Shown in pieces: positions 52,775 to 60,864 of a stretch of 64,000 bases of DNA. Both the position numbers and the translations under genes were made by a program. Below the pieces are notes generated by a model that was not told the origin of the DNA, ran no database searches, and worked only from the letters and a program-made list of their open reading frames with translations. The stretch is from Terriglobales bacterium. GTDB taxonomy: Bacteria; Acidobacteriota; Terriglobia; Terriglobales; Acidobacteriaceae. Positions within the stretch are counted from its first letter, which is position 1. Every line of letters begins with the position of its first letter. The stretch is taken from positions 1 to 64,000 of the forward strand of contig JANWKU010000114.1 in assembly GCA_025451215.1 (NCBI GenBank). The letters run 5' to 3'.

Positions 52775-53332
52775 TTAGGCCCGCTTCCACTTGATGTTGC
52801 AACCCACGCTTGGCTTCTGGTCCGCGCGAACACTCTGGCCCGCCAGTACCGCGTCCACCGCGCTGCGCATGTCCGCGCCAGTTACGGGAATCGCATTGCC
52901 CGGACGGCTGTCATCGAACTGTCCGCGATAAACGAGCCTGCGCTCACGATCGAATAAATAAAAATCCGGCGTGCAGGCAGCGCGATAAGCCTTCGCCACC
53001 CCCTGACTTTCGTCGTAGAGATAAGGAAATGTGTAGCCCGCCAGCTTGATCTCCTCCGCCATTTTCTCCGGACTATCTTGCGGATAATTCTCCACGTCGT
53101 TGGAATTGATGGCGACAATTCCCACGCCCTGCGCCTGGTATGCCTTCGCGAACGCGGCAAATTCCTTGCGAATATGCTTTACAAACGGACAATGATTGCA
53201 GATGAACGCCACCAGCAACGCAGGCGCGTCTTTGTAATCGGCAAGCGACACTCGCTTGCCGCTGGGATCAGAAAGGTTAAAGTCGGGCGCGGTCGTGCCC
53301 AGCGGCAGCATTGTGGAACGGGTCTCAGCCAT
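52775..53332 (-). CDS. Thioredoxin-family (AhpC/TSA-redoxin type) protein
   Basis: A 185-residue cytoplasmic thioredoxin-fold protein. Typical are PLGTTAPDFNLSDPSGKRVS, the CxxC motif ALLVAFICNHCPFVKHIRKE (CNHC), VGIVAINSNDVENYPQDSPE and the cis-Pro region RAACTPDFYLFDRERRLVYR. The group is often annotated as a thioredoxin-like or redoxin-domain protein; it may reduce disulfides or peroxides. It stands alone and converges on the ABC permease gene. Confidence 0.9.
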   Translation of the reverse strand: MAETRSTMLPLGTTAPDFNLSDPSGKRVSLADYKDAPALLVAFICNHCPFVKHIRKEFAAFAKAYQAQGVGIVAINSNDVENYPQDSPEKMAEEIKLAGYTFPYLYDESQGVAKAYRAACTPDFYLFDRERRLVYRGQFDDSRPGNAIPVTGADMRSAVDAVLAGQSVRADQKPSVGCNIKWKRA

Positions 53333-53419
53333 AGAATCCTCTCTTCAAAGTTAGCGGATTTCGGGGATAGGAGTCTAGCTGTCAGCCTTCGCCAGCGCGA
53401 AGGCCATTGCACACGGCGA

Positions 53420-54187
53420 CTATTGCGTCTCTTGCAGCCACCGCTTTTTTTGTTCCTGGATGATTTCGTAGCAATTGCAAGAGGCGTGCTCGAGTTTTGC
53501 TCGATTCAGGATGGTCACACTGCCGCGTGTATAAGAGATCGTCCCTGCCTGCTGCAACTGTCCCGCCGCTTCGCTCACTCCTGCCCGACGGGTTCCCAGC
53601 ATTTGGCCCAGAAACTCATGCGTCATAGGCATTGTTTTGCTGTCAACGCGGTCCTGCGTCATCAATAGCCATCGAGCCAATCGTTCGCTGACATTATGCA
53701 GGCGATTGCAGGCGGCAAGTTGGGTGGTCTGCATGCCCAGGATCATTGAATAACGCTGAAGCTGAAGCTGCAGAACAGGACATTGGGGAAGCGCCTTCAG
53801 CAAGACCTGCGTGTCCATCCGGTAGGCAGTCGCGTCCGCCTGTGTGACAATCCGCAAGCCGCTTGACTTAAATCCAAAAATGACCGGCAACCCGACAAAT
53901 CCTTCTCTGCCCACCAACGCTACCTCAACGCTCTTGCCATCGGGCTGAACGACTAAAACCGAACCGATTCCCTCGTTCAGGAAATATACGGAGCGAATGG
54001 TGTCTCCCACTTCATGCAAAACCTGGCGAAGCCGCAACCGGACAAATTCCAACGAGGAGACAAGCAGGGCACACTCTTTGCGGGGAAGGTTTCGCAGAAT
54101 AAGATTTCCAATTTGATTGCCGTCGCCATCCGAGCCCACGGACAGGTTGGAAGATCGTGGTGTGCGCGAAATGGGAATGTTCGCCAT
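53420..54187 (-). CDS. Crp/Fnr-family transcriptional regulator
   Basis: A 255-residue regulator. An N-terminal cyclic-nucleotide-type effector domain (LEFVRLRLRQVLHEVGDTIR, YFLNEGIGSVLVVQPDGKSV, ALVGREGFVGLPVIFGFKSS) is joined by the dimer helix to a C-terminal helix-turn-helix (MPMTHEFLGQMLGTRRAGVS, EAAGQLQQAGTISYTRGSVT). There is no Fnr-type N-terminal cysteine set; single Cys residues occur near the end (ASCNCYE). The ATG at 54187 has AAGGA upstream. It diverges from the orphan receiver gene. Confidence 0.93.
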   Translation of the reverse strand: MANIPISRTPRSSNLSVGSDGDGNQIGNLILRNLPRKECALLVSSLEFVRLRLRQVLHEVGDTIRSVYFLNEGIGSVLVVQPDGKSVEVALVGREGFVGLPVIFGFKSSGLRIVTQADATAYRMDTQVLLKALPQCPVLQLQLQRYSMILGMQTTQLAACNRLHNVSERLARWLLMTQDRVDSKTMPMTHEFLGQMLGTRRAGVSEAAGQLQQAGTISYTRGSVTILNRAKLEHASCNCYEIIQEQKKRWLQETQ

Positions 54188-54549
54188 CGGTTCCTTACGC
54201 GGCACAAAGTGCCATCTGATTTCGCAAGGGACCGTCAGCCGAACTTGCGCGGGACGATGCTAGAAGAGACCCCTTAACCCTACGCCTATTGGCATCGCTT
54301 GTATGCTCTATTACGAGCATATGAATGGTCGTTTTGAGCAGAACCGGCAAACATTACATTGTCGTAATAAGGACATGTATCTGTACGAATACAGACATAT
54401 TCCTATTGTGTGGCCGCCCTACGAGTGTCTATAGTCGTTTTCAGGTTCTTCGCTGGCCGCTTCTGCCGAGCCTGTAGCCCAACTTTTGGGCGCTCTCTTA
54501 TCACAAGCCAACCAACGCGGTCCCGTTCTTGCGGGACAGGAGATGGCTC
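54188..54549. other. Intergenic region between the Crp/Fnr regulator and the orphan receiver
   Basis: About 360 bases holding the divergent promoters. One visible inverted repeat is TGTAT-N8-ATACA at about 54374-54391. It has roughly the right dimension for a Crp-type dimer site but does not match the TGTGA consensus. At the end, AGGAG at 54538-54542 is the ribosome site of the receiver gene. Confidence 0.5.
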
Positions 54550-54957
54550 ATTTCCATAAGAATTTTGATTGCGGATGATAACGATCCATTGCGCCGGAGC
54601 TTGCGCGAGGCGATTGAGTCCAATCCTGCATGGCAGGTGTGCGGCGAAGCAGCGAATGGCGCAGAAGCCGTGGAGATGGCAAAGAAACTGAATCCCGATC
54701 TGGTGATTCTGGATCTTGCCATGCCCGTAATGAATGGGCTGGATGCGGCCGAGCGACTTTCCGGGGAGATGCCGAACGTGCCTTTGCTGCTTTGTACTCT
54801 CTACGCAACAAAAGGTCTCGCCCCACACGCAAAAAGGGCCGGTATTTCTGGATTAATCTCCAAGTCCGCAGGGCTCGACGGAAACCTGACAGCTGCCATA
54901 AGGGCAGTTGCCGACGGCAAACAATTCTTTCCTACAAGTTGGAACGACGAAGATTAG
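54550..54957 (+). CDS. Single-domain response regulator, probable ATT start
   Basis: A 135-residue receiver protein without output domain. Seen are RILIADDNDPLRRSLREAIE with the acidic pair, the phospho-acceptor in DLVILDLAMPVMNGLDAAER, and the switch and Lys regions (LLLCTLYATKG, AGISGLISKSAGLD). The frame has no ATG or GTG near its natural start. The first in-frame start codon is a TTG at 54529. However AGGAG stands seven bases before an ATT at 54550, and reading from it gives MSIRILIADDN, just what the family begins with. I therefore place the start there. The end overlaps a small opposite-strand gene. Confidence 0.85.
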   Translation: MSIRILIADDNDPLRRSLREAIESNPAWQVCGEAANGAEAVEMAKKLNPDLVILDLAMPVMNGLDAAERLSGEMPNVPLLLCTLYATKGLAPHAKRAGISGLISKSAGLDGNLTAAIRAVADGKQFFPTSWNDED

Positions 54958-55106
54958 TCCTTCACTTGGGGCATGGAGATCGGCGATCCGTTCTTTATCT
55001 GTTGCTGCGCCAGTCGCAGATCGGTACAGGATTTGCAATTCGGATCAGAACAATAAGGCGAACCTGCCGTTACGGGATGGAAGGGTGGAATGGGCTTGGC
55101 TGCCAT
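54954..55106 (-). CDS. 50-residue cysteine-containing protein
   Basis: Starts MAAKPIPPFHPVTAGSPYCS and continues DPNCKSCTDLRLAQQQIKNG, ending SMPQVKD. The three cysteines (CSDPNCKSC) fit a small metal-binding loop. AAGGAG seven bases before the ATG is an excellent ribosome site. The stop codon overlaps the stop of the orphan receiver gene on the other strand by two bases. No family recognised; it is probably real. Confidence 0.75.
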   Translation of the reverse strand: MAAKPIPPFHPVTAGSPYCSDPNCKSCTDLRLAQQQIKNGSPISMPQVKD

Positions 55107-55157
55107 AAACTACTCCTTGCTTGAAGAATGAACACTATAAGAAGAACGAGGGCAGCG

Positions 55158-55325
55158 ATGTCCGCTTCCGTACAGGACAATGCTCTTTTCGTTCATCCCG
55201 GAAATCAACGGCTTGGATTAGTGACCCCTGACGGGCGCATCATTTCAAAGTCGAGAATGCGCAATCTAGTGATTTTCCGGCGCAAAACTGGCCGCAAGAT
55301 AAGGGCAAGTCTGTCGGAAAATTAG
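55158..55325 (+). CDS. Possible 55-residue protein next to rnpB
   Basis: Starts MSASVQDNALFVHPGNQRLG, continues LVTPDGRIISKSRMRNLVIF and ends basic (RRKTGRKIRASLSEN). GAGGG five bases upstream of the ATG at 55158 is a fair ribosome site. The frame ends exactly where the RNase P RNA gene ends on the other strand. An upstream ATG at 55128 is an alternative. It diverges from the 50-residue cysteine gene. Confidence 0.4.
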   Translation: MSASVQDNALFVHPGNQRLGLVTPDGRIISKSRMRNLVIFRRKTGRKIRASLSEN

Positions 55326-55727
55326 CAGCCGGGCCTGTAAGCCGAATTTTGTCTGCGGAATTGCTCCCGCAGGACGGCCATTCCTCTGGGACGCGCATTG
55401 CTGCTCGCCTCTAGCGACCTACCCGAAGGTTTGACGCACCGAGCCGGCACGTTCCGCAGCCGAAGCCGCGTCTTCCTTCCTATTTGGTCTTGCTCCGTGT
55501 GGGGTTTGCCCTGCCCGCTGCATTACTGCCGCGGCGGTGCGCTCTTACCGCACCTTTTCACCCTTACCCCGGCATTGCCGCCAAGGCGGTATATTTTCTG
55601 TGGCACTTTCCGTCGAGCGGACTTGAATCCACCCTCCCGGACGTTATCCGGCACACTGCTCTGCGGAGTTCGGACTTTCCTCCCCTATCCTCGACGGATA
55701 AGAGCGGCCATCCGGCCCAGCTGCCAA
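55326..55727 (-). ncRNA. rnpB: RNase P RNA, bacterial type A
   Basis: The catalytic RNA that trims tRNA 5' leaders. On the minus strand the gene begins near GGCAGCTGGGCCGGATGGCC, with the conserved core GAGGAAAGTCCGAACTCC-type stretch (55664-55683), then CCGGATAACGTCCGGGAGG, AAAGTGCCACAGAAA, later AGGGTGAAAAGGTGCGGTAA, and GGGTAGGTCG-type elements. The end is ACAAAATTCGGCTTACAGGC CCGGC, pairing with the 5' end. The length of about 400 bases fits. Long ORFs crossing it on the plus strand are not genes. Confidence 0.96.
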
Positions 55728-55788
55728 CTGAATCATTATATTCGACGCGACAGTTCAATATTGATATTGGGCCCTACCAAGGAATAGA

Positions 55789-56856
55789 TTACGGATTAAG
55801 GTGATATTGGACTTGGATTTCAAGAGTAATTTCTACGGGCTTATGGTTCGCCACGTAGGGCCGGAACTCCCATTGCTTCACTGCATCGAGTGCAGATTGT
55901 TTTAATAGCAATGGTCCGCGGATGAATTCCGGATTCGTAATGCGACCATTTTTATCAATAATCACCTTTATCGTGACTACTCCTTCGAGTTTCTTCTCCC
56001 TTGCAGCTTCCGGATATTGTGGCGAAGGACTCTTTAATAGATAATGTTCGCTAGTTCCAGACACTACTCCCAATCCTGTCAAATCGGGGGGTAGTTTCTT
56101 CGCGTCATTCGGAGGAACAAACTCCGCTTCATTGATGTCTACCAGATTTTCAATTTGATCAACTTTAATATTTGCCACAGGTCTCTGTTGATCCGCCACG
56201 CGAATGTCTTTCGCGATGTATTGATCTCACAGGCGGACGATGCTGTTGTACCACTTTTGGTAAAACCCATATTCAGTCAACGCTGCGCGCAGGGTAAGAT
56301 GCTCAGGGTCAACGCAGTACATATGACTAATTGGAACCACGGGGTTGTCTTTGTTCCATGTCAAAACAACACATTTCAAATGCAGATTTCCCAGTTGCTG
56401 ATCATGAATTTCAGGTGTGAAGTCATTAAAATCTTCTTCACTGAGCGGTCGAACCAATGATTTAATTTGCTCGGGACCAATGATTCCAGGATCTTTGCCT
56501 GTTTCAACGCGAAACACTCCTTGATCAGTGAAATAGTCTGTTCTGGAAAATCCATTCCCCGCAAAAGTGTGCTTGTTCTTTTTCGAGTTGACCCACCATT
56601 CTTCATAAGTGCCCGTACGCTTTGACGGTCCTTGCGCGCCGAAGATTTCGTAAGTTGCTTTTATGTGCCAGGGTCGAACTCCATCCTGCTCGAGGTTGTT
56701 GGCCTTGGCAATTGATAAAACGGTATTCATGGCATCGTTTGCCGGTTGTAAGTGCTGGCCTTCCGGGGTCTGGCAAAGGGCCTCAGGCGTTATCAGTATG
56801 AGAAATGCCCAAGAAAGGGCGAGATTGGGAAGTATGGAATTCAGTCTCTTATTCAT
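55789..56856 (-). pseudogene. TonB-type energy transducer protein with in-frame TGA
   Basis: One frame of about 355 codons interrupted once by TGA (56227-56229). The N-terminal part starts at ATG 56856 (MNKRLNSILPNLALSWAFLI, a signal or anchor), then a domain with RPWHIKATYEIFGAQGPSKR, TYEEWWVNSKKNKHTFAG and GFYQKWYNSIVRL. After the stop, still in frame, come DQYIAKDIRVADQQRPVANI, KVDQIENLVDINEAEFVPPN and a typical TonB C-terminal domain (SPSPQYPEAAREKKLEGVVT, QSALDAVKQWEFRPY). Such fused proteins occur in Acidobacteriota. A nonsense mutation, readthrough or an error are possible. Confidence 0.82.
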
Positions 56857-56989
56857 TTTATTGAATGAATACAGCCGGGAATTGTAATTGAGCAAAATCG
56901 CACCGGGGAACAAATAATTATTTTTTTAGCGGCTAAGTGAAAATGCTTATTTTCACTCTCTGTTATTCGACGTGGCTGCGGATGCGTAT

Positions 56990-57757
56990 TTAATTGCGCC
57001 GTTTGTAGAGAATGGAGAATTCAAATCCCGGATTCGGCGGAAACAATTCCGTCACTTTGCGCAGGCGATCTGCCATTTGCGCCGGCGCGAGCAGAGGATA
57101 ATCGCGCTCGCGCAAGTCGTAATAATCCACGTCGAGAAAGAGCGAAAGCAGGTAGATGGAAATCGCGTCGGAAAATGTCGCGGCAAAGTATTCGTTCTTG
57201 TGTTTTTCGGTCTCGGGACCTTGCGTGGTGGCGAGCTTGCGCGACTCCCAGGCATCGAGCGAAGTTTCTCCGCGCACATTTCCTTCCACCTGCTTCCACA
57301 CCAGATCAGAAAATTCGCGCGAGACTCCTGCGCGTTCCACGAGCGCGTGTCCGACGTTGATGTAGAACTCAAAGGCCACGGAAAACTTGTCGTCCATCAG
57401 GCGTGTGGAGATGAAGACGCACTGCGAGTCGCCAAGATCAAGATTGCGATGGCAGACGGCGTTGTCGCTCAGAGCGACATCGTAGCGATCGGCGATGACG
57501 GTTTCGTCTCCCTGATTCACAGTAAGCGGAACAAAATAATAGGCCTTGCGCTGCAACGCGGTGGCGATGGCTCGAGGAACGGTGGCAACCATGCGCTCCA
57601 GATCAACGGAGGAAATGGTGACATCGCCGGAAACTGCATAACAGACGCCGTTGGGCGCCTGCGAGACGGGAGTGAGACGAACAACCTCAGCCGGGGGCCG
57701 CGTAATCGCGGAGGCAACTTGCGACATAAACATCATTGTAGCGCAGCAGGTAAGCAC
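56990..57757 (-). CDS. Secreted hypothetical protein, 255 residues
   Basis: Starts at GTG (or an ATG at 57736) with a short hydrophobic signal-like segment (ATMMFMSQVASA). The mature part has VCYAVSGDVTISSVDLERMV, ATALQRKAYYFVPLTVNQGD, CHRNLDLGDSQCVFISTRLM and FLDVDYYDLRERDYPLLAPA. Family not recognised. The length and the even reading frame with no shadow conflict support it. It diverges from a small membrane protein gene 48 bases away. Confidence 0.72.
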   Translation of the reverse strand: MLTCCATMMFMSQVASAITRPPAEVVRLTPVSQAPNGVCYAVSGDVTISSVDLERMVATVPRAIATALQRKAYYFVPLTVNQGDETVIADRYDVALSDNAVCHRNLDLGDSQCVFISTRLMDDKFSVAFEFYINVGHALVERAGVSREFSDLVWKQVEGNVRGETSLDAWESRKLATTQGPETEKHKNEYFAATFSDAISIYLLSLFLDVDYYDLRERDYPLLAPAQMADRLRKVTELFPPNPGFEFSILYKRRN

Positions 57758-57805
57758 GCGCCGCGCGCGAAAAATAGTATAGTGAGAGCAGAGCGTTTCC
57801 CGAGC

Positions 57806-58108
57806 ATGGCTACTGCCAACACATCACTACGCGCCCCGCACTGGTATTTGGTGCCGGTCAAGGCCATGGCGGTGACTTTTCTGCTGACCGTGCTTTCGTT
57901 CGCTCTGGGACTGCTGCTGGGCATTATTGGAACTCTGATTCGCGGATTGATTCTGGGTGTCCATGCGAATATGACGGCGGCTTATCGAGATGTAGCGTTG
58001 CCGGTGGCGATTGCCGCGGCGGTAATTGTTTTCGTAGTCTCGCTGGTGGTGGAAATCCGCCGTTACCGTCAGGAAAAAGCGCTGGTCGAGATTGAGAACG
58101 CCGGTTGA
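57806..58108 (+). CDS. Small two-span membrane protein
   Basis: A 100-residue protein starting MATANTSLRAPHWYLVPVKA. It has two clear spans (AVTFLLTVLSFALGLLLGII and VALPVAIAAAVIVFVVSLVV) separated by a Leu/Arg loop and ending in a charged tail (EIRRYRQEKALVEIENAG). An uninterrupted frame further upstream overlaps the opposite-strand gene and is not used. Function unknown. It stands before bacterioferritin with a 93-base gap. Confidence 0.72.
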   Translation: MATANTSLRAPHWYLVPVKAMAVTFLLTVLSFALGLLLGIIGTLIRGLILGVHANMTAAYRDVALPVAIAAAVIVFVVSLVVEIRRYRQEKALVEIENAG

Positions 58109-58201
58109 GTCGAAACCATCCCGAAAAACTATCCGCAATCCATCCTTAGATTTTTGATCTTGCTTTTGATCCTGCGCCGATTTGTGGCATACTCCTTTCT
58201 C

Positions 58202-58681
58202 ATGAAAGGCAATCCTAAAGTTATCAACGAACTCAATAAGGCCCTTCGCGAAGAGCTTACCGCCATCAACCAGTATTTCCTGCATGCCGAGATGTGCGAA
58301 AACTGGGGCTACCGCAAACTTTCCGACTACATCAAGAAGCAATCCATCGGCGAGATGAAGCATGCGGAGTCGTTGCTGGAGCGCATTCTATTCCTGGACG
58401 GTATTCCCACGATGGAGCCGCTGAAGCTATCGGTCGGTTCATCGGTGAAGGACATGATCCAAGCCGATTTGGAGCTGGAAATTTCAGCGGTGGGGCAATA
58501 CAACACTGCTGTTCAGATCGCGACGGAGCTGAAGGACAATGGCTCGCGCGATTTGCTGGTGCAACTCCTGAAAGACGAAGAAAGCCACGTGGACTGGCTC
58601 GAAGCTCAGGTGCATCAGATGAAAGAGATGGGCTACGAGCGGTATTTGACGATGCAGACCGGAGAGTTCGAAGAAGAGTAG
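58202..58681 (+). CDS. bfr: Bacterioferritin
   Basis: Haem-containing 24-mer iron store and ferroxidase. It has 159 residues. Ferroxidase ligands are visible in ELTAINQYFLHAEMCENWGY, YIKKQSIGEMKHAESLLERI (with the haem-ligand Met in GEMKHAE) and LEISAVGQYNTAVQIATELK, RDLLVQLLKDEESHVDWLEA. An ATG at 58154 would add 16 unrelated residues; 58202 fits the family start. No bacterioferritin-associated ferredoxin is adjacent. Iron control by the Fur-family protein is possible but no operator copy is visible before it. Confidence 0.95.
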   Translation: MKGNPKVINELNKALREELTAINQYFLHAEMCENWGYRKLSDYIKKQSIGEMKHAESLLERILFLDGIPTMEPLKLSVGSSVKDMIQADLELEISAVGQYNTAVQIATELKDNGSRDLLVQLLKDEESHVDWLEAQVHQMKEMGYERYLTMQTGEFEEE

Positions 58682-59133
58682 TTGCGTTGCCGACAATTGC
58701 TGCGGGGGGCGGATTGAACCTACAGCGCAGATTACTCCTACCTGTGCCGCAATCGCGTTCCCACAAGTTTTTCTGCAAGATGCATAGGTCCTTCGCTGCG
58801 CTCAGGATGAGAGATTTTCTGGTCGGATTAAAAATATCTGCCTGTCCTTTGAAGAGAAAAAATCATCTCTCCCGGCTACTTTCCCATCTAATCACTTGAG
58901 GCCTTTTAGATTTTCAATGTCCACCGCAATGTAAGAATTTGAGCGCGGCAAACATGTGCAAAAGCACTAGTTGCGTCCGGATGACCTTCTGAGTGCTCCT
59001 TTTGTAACTTGGCACATTTCAAGCACTTCTTTAAAGTCGGAAGGTAAGCCGTAAACATAGCTTCCGCCCTTGACGCTCTTCGGCCCCCTACGTGCATCTT
59101 AAGTAGGAAGTACATCGCCGGAGGCGTGTCGGC
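58682..59133. other. Gene-poor stretch with a dispersed repeat
   Basis: About 450 bases between bfr and the second VWA gene. It holds the inverted copy of the AAGGACCTATGC repeat at 58777-58812. A 50-residue minus-strand ORF ends at 58906; I do not call it. GGAGG at its end is the ribosome site of the next gene. Confidence 0.55.
58777..58812. repeat. Dispersed repeat core, inverted relative to 12393
   Basis: GATGCATAGGTCCTTCGCTG followed by CGCTCAGGATGAGAG is the reverse complement of the core at about 12396-12426 with few changes (ATCCTGA, GCAGCGAAGGACCTATGC). Only one half of the element is present here. Confidence 0.7.
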
Positions 59134-60138
59134 GTGAAATTATTGGATGGTTTGGGAATGAAGTACATGGGTCGAGTCGCGGTTTTCGTGATGAGCGTAT
59201 TGTGGGCAACCTTGCCGCTCTGCGCCCAAAGTTACCAAGCCCCACTCAACACTCTCATATCCAACGCTTCGGCTTCCGCGGTCATCAACCAACCTGACGA
59301 TTCCCTGCTCACGATCACCAAGCGCGTGGATGAAGTTAACCTGCTTTTTATTGCAACCGACAAGCACGGCAAATTCGTCCGCAACCTGAACCAGAACGAT
59401 TTCAGCATTCTTGACGATCACAAGCCGCCGGAGTCCATCATCAGCTTTCGCAGTGACACAGACCTGCCGCTGGAAATGGGATTGCTTGTGGACACAAGCG
59501 GATCAGTGCGCGAACGCTTTCACTTTGAGCAGGACGCTGCGACCGGGTTTCTGGAGCACATTGTTCGTCCAAAGTTTGACAAGGCATTTGTCGTGGGCTT
59601 CAGCAGCCATGCGCAGATGACGCAGGACTTTACCGACAACCCTGTTCTGCTCTCAGCGGGCGTCCTTCGCATGCGGGATGGCGGCGGCACTGCGCTCTTT
59701 GACGCGATTTATCATGCCTGTAAGGACAAATTCAAAGACAATCCCGATCATGCTGTGCGGCGCGCGCTGGTGATTGTGAGCGATGGCGAGGACAATCAAA
59801 GCGAATTTTCAGAGGCGCAGGCGATTGAAGCGGCGCAACGCGCGCAAGTGACTATTTACACCATCTCCACGGATGACAGCGGATTGATTCTTCGCGGCGA
59901 TCAGGTGATGCAGCAGATCGCGGAAGCTACCGGTGGGCGGGCGTTTCTTCCCTTCAAGATGAAAGACATTACGAAATCGTTTTCCGCGATTGAAGATGAA
60001 TTGCGGAGCCAGTACGTGGTTTCATACCGGCCGGCAGATTTCAACGCCGACGGACGCTTCCGTCCGATTGAAATTACCGCGCTCAAGAAAGACCTTACGG
60101 TCAGGGCGCGCATGGGATACTACGCGCCGCGACCTTGA
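59134..60138 (+). CDS. VWFA-related acidobacterial domain protein, exported
   Basis: A 334-residue secreted VWA protein. After a signal segment (VAVFVMSVLWATLPLCAQ) comes the beta domain (VNLLFIATDKHGKFVRNLNQ, DFSILDDHKPPESIISF) and then a full VWA domain with an intact metal site: EMGLLVDTSGSVRERFHFEQ (DxSxS), GGGTALFDAIYHAC and ALVIVSDGEDNQSEFSEAQA. The end DLTVRARMGYYAPRP is family-typical. The GTG at 59134 has GGAGG nine bases upstream, which favours it over ATGs at 59158 and 59167. Compare the first VWA gene at 48302, where the metal site is altered. Confidence 0.9.
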   Translation: MKLLDGLGMKYMGRVAVFVMSVLWATLPLCAQSYQAPLNTLISNASASAVINQPDDSLLTITKRVDEVNLLFIATDKHGKFVRNLNQNDFSILDDHKPPESIISFRSDTDLPLEMGLLVDTSGSVRERFHFEQDAATGFLEHIVRPKFDKAFVVGFSSHAQMTQDFTDNPVLLSAGVLRMRDGGGTALFDAIYHACKDKFKDNPDHAVRRALVIVSDGEDNQSEFSEAQAIEAAQRAQVTIYTISTDDSGLILRGDQVMQQIAEATGGRAFLPFKMKDITKSFSAIEDELRSQYVVSYRPADFNADGRFRPIEITALKKDLTVRARMGYYAPRP

Positions 60139-60180
60139 TTGTCTCTCTTTCAATTATCAAAAAATTGGGCGTAAGGAATT

Positions 60181-60233
60181 GACGGGCGAGGACGCCCGTC
60201 GCTCCATTTTGCTTTGCACGGGCGGGACGCCCG
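60181..60233. repeat. Double hairpin of GGGCG/CGCCC type
   Basis: GACGGGCG-AGGA-CGCCCGTC is a perfect eight-base stem, followed by CGGGCG-GGA-CGCCCG. The two hairpins lie between the VWA gene and the convergent AhpD-like gene. Such paired GC-rich hairpins look like REP elements and could also end transcription. Confidence 0.55.
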
Positions 60234-60249
60234 CGCCTACTCAAAATCA

Positions 60250-60759
60250 CTACGTAGAGCTAACGCCAGTTAACTCCTGGGATTTTTCTTGAGTCTTTTG
60301 CTGTGCCTTTGGCGGCTGGTATGTGCCGGGAACTACGCGGAAAGAGATGCTCAGGCGGTTCCAACTGTTGATGGTGACCACGCCCATGGTGAGGTCCACG
60401 AGTTCTTTCTCGGAAAAATACTTGCGGGCTTCTTCGTATACGTCATCTGGGACATGGGTCTCGCTGACCAGGGTCACGGCCTCGGCCCAGGCAAGCGCGG
60501 CGCGTTCACGATCGGTATAAAAAGGCGTTTCACGCCAGGCGTCGAGCGAGTAAAGGCGCTGGTCGCTTTCGCCGTCAACTTTCAGGTCCTTCCAGTGCAT
60601 GTCGAGGCAATAGGCGCAGCCGTTGATTTGCGAGACGCGCAAGTCAATCAGGTGAAGAAGTTTCTTTTCAATGCTGGAATGATTCAGGTACGTAACCAGC
60701 CCGTACATCGCCTTCAATGCGTCGGGTGAGGCGCTGGTGTATTCAATGCGAGCTTTCAT
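60250..60759 (-). CDS. Carboxymuconolactone decarboxylase/AhpD-like protein
   Basis: A 169-residue alkylhydroperoxidase-D-fold protein. The redox motif is CxxC followed by His: RVSQINGCAYCLDMHWKDLK. Helices LKAMYGLVTYLNHSSIEKKL, ERAALAWAEAVTLVSETHVP and LVDLTMGVVTINSWNRLSIS match the family. GGAGG before the ATG at 60759 fixes the start; the frame is open 66 codons upstream but those residues overlap the divergent gene. It probably reduces peroxides or acts as a CMD-type carrier. Function in detail unknown. Confidence 0.92.
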   Translation of the reverse strand: MKARIEYTSASPDALKAMYGLVTYLNHSSIEKKLLHLIDLRVSQINGCAYCLDMHWKDLKVDGESDQRLYSLDAWRETPFYTDRERAALAWAEAVTLVSETHVPDDVYEEARKYFSEKELVDLTMGVVTINSWNRLSISFRVVPGTYQPPKAQQKTQEKSQELTGVSST

Positions 60760-60864
60760 GATGACCTCCAAGATTGTTTTATAAGGGTTCTGATTCCATG
60801 CCGCTGTGGATTGATACATTTTTTGCCGGAGGTTTTCGGGTGTAAAATCCGGGTAGGGTTTCAT

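Noticed and set aside
54374-54391. TGTAT-N8-ATACA as a Crp/Fnr site
   Set aside because: Symmetric but does not match Crp (TGTGA) or Fnr (TTGAT) half sites; noted only in the intergenic entry.
55398-55804. Two long plus-strand ORFs
   Set aside because: They lie across the RNase P RNA gene on the other strand; the composition follows the RNA structure.
58906-59115. Minus-strand ORF with CLKCAKLQKEH
   Set aside because: Possible ribosome site (GGAAG) but weak composition and no recognisable family; left uncalled.
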